Part shown: piece after piece, positions 8,304 to 17,356 of the stretch | How positions within the stretch are numbered: the stretch's first letter is position 1 | How the letters are laid out: every line of letters starts with the position of its first letter | Assembly: GCA_963821755.1 (NCBI GenBank) | Contig: CAWGEX010000005.1 | Span: 744,001 to 808,000, forward strand | Source: Bog-473 sp963821755 | GTDB lineage: Bacteria > Actinomycetota > Acidimicrobiia > Acidimicrobiales > RAAP-2 | Direction: 5' to 3' | Length of the DNA stretch: 64,000 bases | The notes under the pieces: model-generated | Seen by the model: the letters and a program-made list of their open reading frames with translations, nothing else | What the model was told of the DNA's origin: nothing | Databases searched by the model: none | Program-made: the position numbers and the translations under genes

Positions 8304-8780
8304 ATGGCGACCGGGACCGCACCGTCGGGAACCGAGGGGTTCCTCGTCCCGTTGGGGGATGAGGAGTCGGACGGCTTCTGGGAGGGCACCGCCCAGGGGG
8401 AGCTCCGCATCCAGGCCTGCAGCGCCTGCGGGGCGTTTCGGTTCCCGCCGCGGGTCATGTGCCCGCGCTGCCAGTCCACCGAACGGGAATGGCGTGCCGT
8501 GTCCGGACTGGGCACGATCTGGTCCTATGTGGTGGCCCACCCGCCACTGCTCCCGGCCTACGCCCCGTTTGCCCCCTATCCGGTCATCACCGTGACGCTC
8601 GACGAGGATCCCCAGCTGCGCCTGGTGGGCAACCTGGTCTCGGGGCCCGACGGCGCCATCAATGAGATCGACCCGGCCACCATCGTCATCGGGGAGCCGG
8701 TCCGGGTGGTGTTCAGCGTGCGTCAGCGCCCCGATGGCTCCAGCGTCTTCTTGCCGTCGTGGGTCCGCAGGCCGGGCTGA
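8304..8780 (+). CDS. DUF35 / OB-fold acyl-CoA-associated protein with zinc ribbon
   Basis: 158-aa protein with an N-terminal rubredoxin-like zinc ribbon (CSACG, then CPRCQ, four cysteines) and a C-terminal OB-fold (WSYVVAHPP to the C-terminus). DUF35 proteins bind acyl-CoA and serve as partners for thiolase-like or SCPx/Ltp aldolase enzymes; in steroid catabolism the ChsH2 DUF35 domain supports the Ltp2 retro-aldolase. Here it stands alone, with no thiolase next to it, so its partner is probably elsewhere. The ATG follows a GGGGAG that is too close to be an ideal ribosome site. Confidence 0.82.
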   Translation: MATGTAPSGTEGFLVPLGDEESDGFWEGTAQGELRIQACSACGAFRFPPRVMCPRCQSTEREWRAVSGLGTIWSYVVAHPPLLPAYAPFAPYPVITVTLDEDPQLRLVGNLVSGPDGAINEIDPATIVIGEPVRVVFSVRQRPDGSSVFLPSWVRRPG

Positions 8781-8850
8781 ATTCGTTGCTGGGAGGCCCC
8801 GAATACGTCTCGCGGACGCAAGATGGACGGAATCCTGCGATTCTCTTGGT

Positions 8851-10704
8851 ATGAGGGAACGGAAAGCTGACAAGTCTGTCGCCGTTGACGGCGCCCCTCC
8901 GGCCGGAGTGAACGCCGCGCCGGGCGCCCAGCCCAACGCCCACTCCCTCTCGGGAGTGGTCGGAAATACCATCATGGGGACGGCCGACGTGTCACGGGCC
9001 CAGGAACGCCGGCGGCGGATCCGCCTGCGCCGCATGGTCGCCCTGCTGGATCTAATCGGGGGCTGGGTGGCCATTCGCCTGCTGATGGGTCGTGCCATCG
9101 TCCCGGACCTCCATGCGCCCCACTGGGTCGGCACGGTGATGCCCGCTCTCCTGCTCATTTCGTTGCTTGGCCTGGTCATGGTTGGGCCGTTCCTCGGGGC
9201 GGGCCGGTCTCCCCACACGCTCATCCGACCCGGTGAGACCAGCGTTGGTCTGGAAGACGTGGTGGGGATTGACGGGATCAAGGCCGAAGTGGTGCGCTCG
9301 ATCAACCTCTTCCTGGCCCATCAGACCTTCCGCGACACCATGGGCGGTTCGGCGCGGCGGGGGGTGCTGTTCGAGGGGCCGCCGGGGACCGGCAAGACCT
9401 TTGTGGCGAAGGCGATGGCCAAGGAGGCCCACGTCCCGTTCCTCTTCGTCTCGGCGTCGGCCTTCCAGTCGATGTTCTATGGCCAGACCAACCGCAAGAT
9501 CAGGTCCTACTTCAAACAGCTGCGCAAATACGCCCGCACCGAGGGCGGTGCCATCGGCTTCATCGAGGAGATCGACGCCATCGGCGCCTCCCGTCGCGGC
9601 ATGGGCGGCAGTGGCGGCGAGGGCAACAGCGGCGTGGTCAATGAACTGCTGGTGCAACTGCAGTCCTTTGACAACCCATCCCGGGGACAGCGGCTGAGCG
9701 GTCTGTGGATTGACCTCTTCAACCGTTACCTGCCCAGCGAGTGGCAGATGAAAAAGCCCACGGTGGTCCCGGCCAACGTACTCATCGTCGGCGCCACCAA
9801 CCGGCGGGACGACCTGGACCCGGCCCTGATCCGGCCGGGGCGGTTCGATCGCTCGATCTTCTTCGGGCTCCCCGGCCGTCAGGCTCGGGCCGAAATCGTG
9901 GCGTACTACCTGGGCAAGAAGGCTCATGCCGAAGATCTCGACGCCCATGGTGCGACCGACAGCGTGGCCGGCATGACTTTCGGGTACTCACCCGCCTCGC
10001 TGGAACGACTGATGGATGAGGCCCTGGTCATCGCCCTGACACACGGTCGCTCGGCCATGACGATGTCCGATGTGGCCGAAGCCAAGATGCTGGTCGAGCT
10101 CGGCGTCACGGAGGTCTCGGTCTACACGCCCGAGGAGAAGATCCGGGTGGCCACGCACGAGGCGGGGCATGCCACCGTCGCCTACTTCGTGGGTCAGAGC
10201 CGCCAGCTCGATGTGCTCTCCATCGTCAAGCGTCGCGATTCACTTGGCCTGCTCCAACACTCCGACACCGAGGAACGGTTCACCCAGACCCAGGACGAGC
10301 TCGACGCCCTGCTCCAGATCGCCATGGGCGGTCTGGTGGCGGAGGAGCACTGGTTCGAACACGTATCGACCGGTCCGGCCGGCGACCTGGCTGCGGCCAC
10401 CAGCATCGGGGCCCAGATGATCGGCGCCTGCGGGATGGGCGAGTCGCTCATCTCGGTGGCGGCGGCGGGCGAAGGTCCGTTGAGCGGTGGGCTGATCGAC
10501 AAGGTGCTGGGCGACAAGGCCGCCCGGGCCGAACTCGATGCGCTGCTGCTCTCCTCGCGCGAGATCGCTCGTCAGATCGTTGCCGACCACGGCGACGTGG
10601 TGGAAGCCCTGCGCGACGCGCTGCTGGAGCGCGATGAGCTCGTCGGTCCGGAGATCAGCGATGTGATCGAGGCGAGACTGGTCGAGGTCACAACGCCACG
10701 ATGA
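8851..10704 (+). CDS. Divergent FtsH-like membrane AAA+ zinc protease
   Basis: 617-aa FtsH-like protein. It has two hydrophobic segments near residues 65-120, then an AAA domain with Walker A GPPGTGKT (176-183), an arginine-finger region RPGRFDRSIFF and an M41 protease domain with the zinc motif HEAGH (436-440) and a likely third ligand Asp512 in GPAGDLAAA. Differences from canonical FtsH: the Walker B acidic pair is Glu-Glu (E239-E240, in GFIEEIDAIG) rather than Asp-Glu; the pore loop reads FYG instead of FVG; and about 30 extra residues lie between Walker B and the arginine finger. The ATG at 8851 is chosen because upstream codons belong to the DUF35 gene. The 3' end overlaps the convergent MDR gene by 17 bases. 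Confidence 0.88.
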   Translation: MRERKADKSVAVDGAPPAGVNAAPGAQPNAHSLSGVVGNTIMGTADVSRAQERRRRIRLRRMVALLDLIGGWVAIRLLMGRAIVPDLHAPHWVGTVMPALLLISLLGLVMVGPFLGAGRSPHTLIRPGETSVGLEDVVGIDGIKAEVVRSINLFLAHQTFRDTMGGSARRGVLFEGPPGTGKTFVAKAMAKEAHVPFLFVSASAFQSMFYGQTNRKIRSYFKQLRKYARTEGGAIGFIEEIDAIGASRRGMGGSGGEGNSGVVNELLVQLQSFDNPSRGQRLSGLWIDLFNRYLPSEWQMKKPTVVPANVLIVGATNRRDDLDPALIRPGRFDRSIFFGLPGRQARAEIVAYYLGKKAHAEDLDAHGATDSVAGMTFGYSPASLERLMDEALVIALTHGRSAMTMSDVAEAKMLVELGVTEVSVYTPEEKIRVATHEAGHATVAYFVGQSRQLDVLSIVKRRDSLGLLQHSDTEERFTQTQDELDALLQIAMGGLVAEEHWFEHVSTGPAGDLAAATSIGAQMIGACGMGESLISVAAAGEGPLSGGLIDKVLGDKAARAELDALLLSSREIARQIVADHGDVVEALRDALLERDELVGPEISDVIEARLVEVTTPR

Positions 10705-11695
10705 CCTTGCCGGTGTTGCCGCCGGTGAAGAGGAGGTTGAGCGCATCGGGAGCGGACTCCAGGCCGTGGACGATGTGTTCGGCCTGGCGCAACTTGCCTT
10801 CGGCCAACCAGCCGAACATGGCCGCCTGCGCTTCGGGGAAGCGGCTGACATAGTCGAGGATGATGAAGCCCTCCATGCGCCCACGCCGGGCGATGAGGGC
10901 GCGGTAGTTCCCCGGGCCGGCCACCTTCCCCTCGGTGTTGTAGGTGGAGATGGCGCCGCAGAGCACCACCCGTCCGCGCAGGGCGATCTGAGCCAGACAG
11001 GCGTCGAGGATCTCCCCACCCACGTTGTCGAAATAGAGGTCGATGCCCCGGGGGCAGGCGGCGTGCAACCGCTGGGCGACCGGCTCGCTCTTGTAGTTGA
11101 TCGCCTCGTCAAAACCCAACTCGTCGACGATCCAGCGGCACTTCTCGTCGGTGCCCGCCAGACCCACCACCTTGGCGGCCCCACTCAGCCTGGCGATCTG
11201 CCCGACGGCCGAGCCGGTCGCCCCCGCCGCCCCCGAGACCACAACCGTGTCGCCCTTAGCCATCGCGCCGACGTCGAGCAGCCCGAAGTACGCCGTCATG
11301 CCGTTGACGCCGAAGAGGTTGAGGGCCAAGGTCGGCTCGACGCCCGCCGGGATCACCTGCAAGCCGGGCTCGCCTCCTCCCGCAATGGCGAAGTCCTGCC
11401 ATCCGAGCATCCCGAAAACGAGATCGCCCACGGAATGGTTCGTCGAGTTGGAGGCGACCACCTCCCCGATGCCCGCGCCTCGGATGACCTCGCCGATGTC
11501 AATGGGGGGTAGATAGCCGGGGGCATCGTCCATCCAGGTGCGGATGGTGGGGTCGATGGAGAGGTACCGCACCCGGATCAGCGCCTCGCCGTCCGCTGGT
11601 TGGGGCACCGGCTCATCGCTCATGCGAATGGTGGCGTCGTCGACCATGCCGGAGGGTCGAGTGGCGAGCAGGAGCCTGCGATTCACGTTGGCCAT
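10688..11695 (-). CDS. NADP-dependent MDR-family oxidoreductase (2-alkenal / prostaglandin reductase-like)
   Basis: 335-aa zinc-free medium-chain dehydrogenase/reductase of the leukotriene B4 12-hydroxydehydrogenase / 2-alkenal reductase type. It has the nucleotide-binding motif VSGAAGATGSAVGQIA and IDLYFDNVGG. Such enzymes reduce the double bond of alpha,beta-unsaturated aldehydes or ketones. A TAGGTT hexamer ends six bases before the ATG with no Shine-Dalgarno sequence, so the mRNA is probably leaderless. The 3' end overlaps the convergent FtsH-like gene. Confidence 0.9.
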   Translation of the reverse strand: MANVNRRLLLATRPSGMVDDATIRMSDEPVPQPADGEALIRVRYLSIDPTIRTWMDDAPGYLPPIDIGEVIRGAGIGEVVASNSTNHSVGDLVFGMLGWQDFAIAGGGEPGLQVIPAGVEPTLALNLFGVNGMTAYFGLLDVGAMAKGDTVVVSGAAGATGSAVGQIARLSGAAKVVGLAGTDEKCRWIVDELGFDEAINYKSEPVAQRLHAACPRGIDLYFDNVGGEILDACLAQIALRGRVVLCGAISTYNTEGKVAGPGNYRALIARRGRMEGFIILDYVSRFPEAQAAMFGWLAEGKLRQAEHIVHGLESAPDALNLLFTGGNTGKVIVAL

Positions 11696-11701
11696 CGGGC
11701 C

Positions 11702-11707
11702 AACCTA
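11702..11707 (-). promoter_or_regulatory. Candidate -10 hexamer (leaderless) of the MDR gene
   Basis: Minus-strand TAGGTT ends six bases before the ATG at 11695. No ribosome site is present. No convincing -35 is seen. Confidence 0.45.
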
Positions 11708-11711
11708 CGAC

Positions 11712-11948
11712 CTACGCCGATGGAGCGCCGCGGCGACCCAGCACCCTGAGCAACCGGCTCATCGGACCCGGACGCCGGCGCCGTTCGGCGGCTTTGGTTT
11801 TGGCTGCGGCTTTGGCTTCGGCCTCGTGGTCGCTCGTCAGCGGGCCGCCGAGTTTCCAGTAGACCCCCGACGCCGGTGGCCTGACGTAGTGACGCACCGG
11901 CGGAAGAGGTCGCCGGGGTTTCCGCGGCCGTTTCCCACCTGAGGTCAT
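11712..11948 (-). CDS. Small basic hypothetical protein
   Basis: 78-aa protein, not recognised. It is very rich in Arg, Lys and Pro at both ends, with a central 'GVYWKLGGPL' and an Ala/Lys/Glu-rich probable helix. It starts inside a duplicated segment (11933-11966), so the ribosome-site-like AGGTGGGA of the upstream copy lies immediately before its ATG. It sits between the MDR gene and the histidine phosphatase on the same strand. The length and composition could also arise from a high-GC shadow frame, so existence is moderately supported only. Confidence 0.45.
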   Translation of the reverse strand: MTSGGKRPRKPRRPLPPVRHYVRPPASGVYWKLGGPLTSDHEAEAKAAAKTKAAERRRRPGPMSRLLRVLGRRGAPSA

Positions 11949-11966
11949 GTCCCACCTGAGGTCATA
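11933..11966. repeat. 17-bp tandem duplication at a start codon
   Basis: TCCCACCTGAGGTCAT occurs twice (11933-11948 and 11950-11965) with a 17-base period. On the minus strand each copy reads ATGACCTCAGGTGGGA, i.e. a start codon followed by a ribosome-site-like AGGTGGGA. The upstream copy opens a reading frame of only six codons (MTSGGT); the downstream copy starts the 78-aa frame. Confidence 0.8.
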
Positions 11967-11996
11967 CGGCCAGTGTGACCGATCGGCTCGCCATGG

Positions 11997-12668
11997 TCAC
12001 GCCGGATCGGATAGGTGGGCCGTGTCGTTGAAGCCTCGGACGATCCACTGCTCCGGGGTGACGAGCAACCGCGAAATGGAGCTGTTGTCGGCCCCGAGGA
12101 AGGCAAAGGGTCGCGAGCCGCTGGCTTGGGCCAGGATCTCGCCGATGGCGGCGCCGTGGCTGAACACCACCACGCGGCCCCCGGCGTGCGCCGCGGCGAT
12201 GCGGTTGACCGCATCACGCAACCGAGCGCCGAATGCCTCATCCGATTCGGCCCCGGGCACCACGGCCCATGACTGCTCAGCGAACATGCGTTGCGCGATC
12301 GGGTCCTCGTCCGCCACTTTCTGGCGGAAGAGCCCACCTTCCCACTCGCCCAGGAAGACCTCGCGCAAATCGGCATCGACCACCGGCACGAGGCCCGTGC
12401 GTCGCGCCAGCGGTGCCGCCGTCTCGGCGGTGCGCCGCAACGTGCTGACCCAGATGGCGGCCCAGTCCCCGCCTGCCAGTCGGGCCCCGACCAGTTCAGC
12501 CTGCTCTCGCCCGATCGGGGACAGGGGCGGGTTGCCCTGTCCTTCCAGGAGCTCGTGCGGCGTGCCTTCGACCGCATCGGCCGATGCGCCGTGACGGACC
12601 AGGAGCAATTCGGTCGAACCGGGCGGTGCTTGGAGTGGCTGTTGACTGAACGTTCGAGGGACCGTCAT
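11997..12668 (-). CDS. Histidine phosphatase (phosphoglycerate mutase-like) family protein
   Basis: 223-aa branch-1 histidine phosphatase. The catalytic RHG motif is in LLLVRHGASAD, a second conserved Arg in STLRRTAETA, and the distal catalytic His in VVFSHGAAIGE. Small cytosolic phosphatases of this type act on sugar phosphates, phosphoglycerate or nucleotide-linked metabolites; the substrate is not predictable. The ATG at 12668 is chosen because the fold begins about 20 residues later and because TACACT lies eight bases upstream, consistent with leaderless transcription. The open frame further upstream is not protein-like. Confidence 0.88.
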   Translation of the reverse strand: MTVPRTFSQQPLQAPPGSTELLLVRHGASADAVEGTPHELLEGQGNPPLSPIGREQAELVGARLAGGDWAAIWVSTLRRTAETAAPLARRTGLVPVVDADLREVFLGEWEGGLFRQKVADEDPIAQRMFAEQSWAVVPGAESDEAFGARLRDAVNRIAAAHAGGRVVVFSHGAAIGEILAQASGSRPFAFLGADNSSISRLLVTPEQWIVRGFNDTAHLSDPA

Positions 12669-12676
12669 GCCGGCTG

Positions 12677-12682
12677 AGTGTA
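12677..12682 (-). promoter_or_regulatory. Candidate -10 hexamer (leaderless) of the histidine phosphatase gene
   Basis: Minus-strand TACACT ends eight bases before the ATG at 12668. No ribosome site is present. Confidence 0.4.
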
Positions 12683-12912
12683 TGAGAACCCGGTGGGGCC
12701 TCCCGGCCTCCGGTTGGGGCAGCCGACCGGTCTCAGCGGCCGAAACGCTGGTTGATCGGCCTCCCGGGAGCACGGAGGCATGGGACGTGCCGGGGATGCA
12801 TCCGCCCAGCCACCTGTCCAGAATTGACAACCCGCCTTGCACTAACCTGGGACCGCTAGCCGGGGGGCGAGCGGAGCGTGATGAGTATCGCTGAGGTGCA
12901 GATCTCGGGTCC

Positions 12913-15900
12913 GTGGGTGCGAGCCGCATGCCCCACGGCACTGGGGATCACGAAGACCAATCGTCCTCCGAGGACGCACGGGTAGTGACGCGCGGTCAAT
13001 CCGGGCAGACCTTCGGGCTGGCGTCTCGTTCCGGCGGCGGAGCAACTCGCCTCACCTCATGGCAGATCGGCATCGGCCTGATAGTCGTGGTGGCCGTTCT
13101 CGGAGCCTCGATATGGTTCGCCGTCGCCGGTCAGCCCAGTCAGGCCGTGCAGACCCAACCCTTCGGGGGTTCGCTGGTGCTCAATGACCAGCAGGGGCCG
13201 GTCGTCATGGACCTGGCGTCGGGGACCGCGAGCATCCAGTTGGCCAACGTCAAACAGGCCGTCTCGGCGCCGGGACCCTCCACCGTCAGTGCCATTCCGG
13301 TGTCGGCCGGGAGCCTCCTCCTCAATTCGGTGAACGGGACCTTCAACTTCCTCGGCCAGAACAACGTCCTGGTGGCTCCGACCGGGGGCGGGGTGGCCCT
13401 GAGCGGGTCCTCGGGCTTCCACAGTGCCGCCGGCTTTGCCACCGGCTCCGATGCCTATGTGGTGGGAGACGCCGCCGCGAGCGCGACCATCTCCCTGGTC
13501 AATGAGGAGGTCGTCGCGCTGGCGGCCCGGCGCGCCACCACCGCCTCCACCGGAGGGTCCTCCACGGTGCAGCCGCTCGGCACCGCAACCACCGACAGCC
13601 CGGTGGACTCCGGGGTGGGGGGATCGGTCACCGCCAACGGAGACTTCTGGTCCATTGCGGACACGTCACCGAGTACTCACCGGTTGATCCAGTATGCGCC
13701 CGCATCGCACCCGGGCAACCCACTGACCATGATCGATCGGGGGTCGGTGGCCGCGGTGGCCTCACTCGGGGTCGGCGCCGGCCCATCGGGAACCCAGACC
13801 GTCGCCCTCGCCACCCCCGGCGAGATCCGGGTTTTCCCGGCAGCGAAGGGTTCGGCCCCCGTCTCCCTGGCCGTCCCCGATCTGGGCGCCACCACCCGCA
13901 TCGTTCCGGTTTCCGGGACGATCGGACAGGTGCTCTTCGCCTATCAGGCGTCCGGCCGCTGGAGCCTGGTGGGCGTGGATCCGGCGACCGATCCGGCGAC
14001 CGCAAGACTGACCGGTCCCGTCTCCCTGCAGGGCGTCCCCGGCGGCGCGGTCCTGCTGGCGCCGGCGTTCAACCGCGGCAGCATCTATACCGTGGCCGAC
14101 ACGCTGTCGACGCAACCTCGACTCCTTCGCATCGACCCGCGATCCGGTCTCGCTGCGCCGCTCCCCGGCGTACCCGACTACCCGGTGGTCAGTGCGGCCG
14201 AAGCAGCCGAACCACCGATCTTCGGTCCGCAGACCCAGGTGATCTCGGTCGGCCCACGGGTCATCATCAACAACCCGGACAGCATCCTCGGTGTCGTGGT
14301 CTTCACCGACGGGAGTCAGCCTCCCAAGACCTTCGACAAGGGAACCCTGGCCAGTGTCGACCCGGCGGCGCCCGGGGGCGTCGCCCTGAATGCGGCGCCG
14401 AAGACGAAGAAACAGTCGCAGCCCAAGCAGCAACAGGTCCAGGCGGCCGTGGACGCGCAGTCACGCTGCCTCAACACCTCCGAGACGCCGCACCGGCCCG
14501 TGATCACCACGCCCCTGGTGGCGTCGACCCACACCGTGACGCTGTCCTGGTCGTACCAACTGTTGAGCAATCAAGACTGTGAGCCCACCACCTACACGGT
14601 GGCGGCCTCGGTGGTCGGGGATGGACAAGGGCCGGCGCAACCCGAGTACGCGGTCCAAGGCCAATTGACGTTCACCTACCCGGGATTGCATCCCAACGTG
14701 ACCTATCAATTCGTGGTGACGGCCTTCATCGGCCACGACCAGACGGCGTCGTTGCCCGAAGAGGCGACGACCAACCCCCAGGGGCCCGACCCTCCGACCG
14801 CCGTGACGGCAACCGACGCCGACGGCACCGGTTGGACCGTCAGTTGGACCGCGTGCTCGGGCTCTGGGTGTGACGCCAACGAACCGGCCACCCAATGGAC
14901 GGTCACCGGTCAATCGTGCGGCAGCGGCGCCTTCATCGGGACGCCGCCGACCGTCACGGTGTCGGGATCCACGGAGACTGCGACCTTCAGATTTGCCGAC
15001 AATCCAAGCTTGATCGGGCAGCGGCTGCAGTTCGAGGTGCAGGGTACCGACATCCTGGGTCATGTCGGGGACCCGGCTACCAGCAGTGGATGTGCCGACG
15101 GTTGGGCCATTCCCGTCGCTTCTGACATCAGCCTGTCGGCCTTCGACCGCCAGGCCGGCGACTTCACCGACACGGCAACCCTCACGGTCGCTCCCGTGCC
15201 CGGCGTGAGTGCCGCCGAGGCCTACGGCAGCTTGAGCACGCAATACACCTTTGCCGTCACCAACACGGCCAACGGCAGCCAAGCGGTCACCCAGGTCGGC
15301 AATCCAAGTGGTGGCCCCACCGGCAGTCCGACCATGACGGTGACGGGGTTGATCCCCGGAGTGACGTACTCGGCCACCGTCACGGTGACACCGGTCGGCC
15401 ACCCATCGGCCGCCACGACCCTCCCGGCCCAACTCATCTCCGGAGTGACGTCGTCCTGGCCCTCGATCGCCCTGGTGTCGAGCACGACCGTCCTTGATCC
15501 CTCGGCCGACACCGGCTCGCTGTCGGTGACCATCGCCGGTGCGTACGGCAACGTCCCGGCCGGACAGACCGAGGCCCTCCAGGCCTCGGGATCGGTCTCC
15601 TGTTCGGGCACCGTCATGCCGGCCTTCGCAGGCCTCCCGGTGGCCCAGGGTGCGGGCGGCACGGGCACCATTTCCGGCATCCCTCTCTCCCTGGTGGGGA
15701 ACGGCGGGCCCGGGTGTGTCCTGAACCTGACCCTCTCCGAGTCGGGCACCAACTTCCATGGTGGGCCAACGGCGAGCACCTTCGCTCTTCCGCAACTCGG
15801 TACGCAGTACGACACCCCGATCGTCTCGGCCGCGCTGCAGGAGACGGCCGGTTGCGCCTTCTGCGTCGCCGTGACCGCAAGTACTCCCCTCGAGGCCGGG

Positions 15901-16221
15901 ACTTCGAGCCTCGGCGGCGTGTGGACGACCACCGTGAGCAGCACCGACGGCGTCGATCCGACCGACTGTGCCCAGGTGAGCCAGCTCGCCCCGTCGGTCG
16001 GGGGCTCGGTCAGCGGGCTCGTCGACATGTCGAGTTGCGTGCAGAATTTTGAAAACGTGGACGGCAGCCCGACGACGCCGGTGACCGTCACCTTCACCGT
16101 CACCGTGTCGTGGACGTATCTGGGGGTCCTGTCGGGCCCCGTGCCTTCTATCGGTCCGCCCCTGTCGACCGGCCCGGTGACTCCGACCACCACGACCACC
16201 ACCGTCCCACCGGGTCCGTGA
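12913..16221 (+). CDS. Membrane-anchored extracellular FN3-domain protein
   Basis: 1102-aa protein: a basic/polar cytosolic stub of about 49 residues, one membrane segment (about 50-72, WQIGIGLIVVVAVLGASIWF), a long beta-rich outer region with propeller-like repeats (about 80-500), then several fibronectin type III-like domains and a Thr/Pro-rich end (PTTTTTTVPPGP). It heads a run with MoxR, DUF58 and a transglutaminase-like gene. In bifidobacteria the equivalent fn3 gene sits in the pkb2 kinase cluster and has been proposed to bind host molecules; here a role at the cell envelope is inferred. The start is uncertain (GTG 12913 or ATG 12928), but both precede the membrane segment. Confidence 0.82.
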   Translation: MGASRMPHGTGDHEDQSSSEDARVVTRGQSGQTFGLASRSGGGATRLTSWQIGIGLIVVVAVLGASIWFAVAGQPSQAVQTQPFGGSLVLNDQQGPVVMDLASGTASIQLANVKQAVSAPGPSTVSAIPVSAGSLLLNSVNGTFNFLGQNNVLVAPTGGGVALSGSSGFHSAAGFATGSDAYVVGDAAASATISLVNEEVVALAARRATTASTGGSSTVQPLGTATTDSPVDSGVGGSVTANGDFWSIADTSPSTHRLIQYAPASHPGNPLTMIDRGSVAAVASLGVGAGPSGTQTVALATPGEIRVFPAAKGSAPVSLAVPDLGATTRIVPVSGTIGQVLFAYQASGRWSLVGVDPATDPATARLTGPVSLQGVPGGAVLLAPAFNRGSIYTVADTLSTQPRLLRIDPRSGLAAPLPGVPDYPVVSAAEAAEPPIFGPQTQVISVGPRVIINNPDSILGVVVFTDGSQPPKTFDKGTLASVDPAAPGGVALNAAPKTKKQSQPKQQQVQAAVDAQSRCLNTSETPHRPVITTPLVASTHTVTLSWSYQLLSNQDCEPTTYTVAASVVGDGQGPAQPEYAVQGQLTFTYPGLHPNVTYQFVVTAFIGHDQTASLPEEATTNPQGPDPPTAVTATDADGTGWTVSWTACSGSGCDANEPATQWTVTGQSCGSGAFIGTPPTVTVSGSTETATFRFADNPSLIGQRLQFEVQGTDILGHVGDPATSSGCADGWAIPVASDISLSAFDRQAGDFTDTATLTVAPVPGVSAAEAYGSLSTQYTFAVTNTANGSQAVTQVGNPSGGPTGSPTMTVTGLIPGVTYSATVTVTPVGHPSAATTLPAQLISGVTSSWPSIALVSSTTVLDPSADTGSLSVTIAGAYGNVPAGQTEALQASGSVSCSGTVMPAFAGLPVAQGAGGTGTISGIPLSLVGNGGPGCVLNLTLSESGTNFHGGPTASTFALPQLGTQYDTPIVSAALQETAGCAFCVAVTASTPLEAGTSSLGGVWTTTVSSTDGVDPTDCAQVSQLAPSVGGSVSGLVDMSSCVQNFENVDGSPTTPVTVTFTVTVSWTYLGVLSGPVPSIGPPLSTGPVTPTTTTTTVPPGP

Positions 16222-16357
16222 TGAACACACCGAACCGCCCGGCCGCTGCCGCGACAATGATTCGCCGCGGCAACGACACGATCGTGACGGGAGCCCGAGG
16301 CCTCCATGGCCCGCGCCCCCGTCCGTACTTCCGCTGTCCTTCGCACAAGGAGCGTCC

Positions 16358-17326
16358 ATGACCACCACCCACCCAGATGCCGACTACTTCGCGCACCGCT
16401 TCGAGGTTCTCACCGGAAGCGTGGCCCGGGTCATCCAGGGCAAGGACGATGTCATCCGTCAGGCGGTCATCTGCATGTTGGCTGAAGGCCACCTCTTGAT
16501 CGAGGACGTGCCGGGGGTGGGCAAGACGACGCTGGCTCGAGCACTGGCGGCCACGGTCGAGCTCACGTGGAACCGCATCCAGTTCACTCCGGACCTCCTG
16601 CCGTCCGACGTGACCGGGGTGTCGGTCTTCAATCAAGCCACGCTGCAGTTCGAGTTCCGGCCGGGAGCGATCTTCGCCAATATCGTGGTTGGTGACGAGA
16701 TCAATCGCGCCTCGCCCAAGACCCAGTCCGCGCTTCTCGAGGTCATGGAGGAAGGCACGGTCACGACCGACGCCGTCATCTACACGGTGCCGCGGCCCTT
16801 CATGGTCGTGGCCACCCAGAATCCGATTGATATGGAGGGGACCTACCAACTCCCGGAGGCTCAGCTCGACCGCTTCTTGATGCGACTGTCGGTCGGGTAT
16901 CCGAGTCCCGAGGCCGAGGCCATGGTGCTCAGGTCTGAGAAGAACGCGGCGACCGTGGACGGCCTGTTGCCGGTGATGTCGAGTGACGACCTCTTGGCCA
17001 TGATCGACCAGATCAAGACGGTCGAGGTCGCTCCGGCCATCGAGAATTACGTCATCGCCCTCAGCCAGTTCACCCGCAGTGCGCCCGAGGTCCGGCTTGG
17101 CGTGTCTCCCCGCGGCAGCCTGGCCCTGCTCAAGGCGGCGCGGGCCACCGCTGCTGCGGCCGGACGGAGCTTCGTCACACCCGAGGATGTCAAAGCTGTG
17201 GCCACCTCGGTGTTGGCGCACCGGATCCTGTTGCGCCCGGAGGCTGAGCTCGAGGGTCGCACCAACAGCGAGCTGGTGGCCCGCGCCCTCCAGGGTGTCC
17301 CGGTACCCCGTACCGTCGCCAGCTAG
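16358..17326 (+). CDS. MoxR-family AAA+ ATPase
   Basis: 322-aa MoxR ATPase, a chaperone-like AAA+ protein thought to remodel or load cofactors onto partner proteins, usually VWA or DUF58 proteins encoded beside it. Walker A is DVPGVGKTTLARAL, Walker B is VVGDEINRASPKTQSALLE and sensor 1 is VATQNPID; the length is normal. A strong AAGGAG ribosome site precedes the ATG. It lies between the FN3 gene (137 bases upstream) and the DUF58 gene (30 bases downstream), almost certainly in one operon. Confidence 0.95.
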   Translation: MTTTHPDADYFAHRFEVLTGSVARVIQGKDDVIRQAVICMLAEGHLLIEDVPGVGKTTLARALAATVELTWNRIQFTPDLLPSDVTGVSVFNQATLQFEFRPGAIFANIVVGDEINRASPKTQSALLEVMEEGTVTTDAVIYTVPRPFMVVATQNPIDMEGTYQLPEAQLDRFLMRLSVGYPSPEAEAMVLRSEKNAATVDGLLPVMSSDDLLAMIDQIKTVEVAPAIENYVIALSQFTRSAPEVRLGVSPRGSLALLKAARATAAAAGRSFVTPEDVKAVATSVLAHRILLRPEAELEGRTNSELVARALQGVPVPRTVAS

Positions 17327-17356
17327 GCGCGGCAAAGGCCCGGTGCGAGCGCCCCT

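Noticed and set aside
12824..12848. TTGACA followed by TAACCT upstream of the FN3 gene as a promoter
   Set aside because: Spacing is only 13 bases, too short for a normal sigma-70-type promoter.
16247..16272. Hairpin TGCCGCG-N12-CGCGGCA between the FN3 and moxR genes as a terminator
   Set aside because: Seven-base stem, long loop and no U-tract; at most a weak attenuator.
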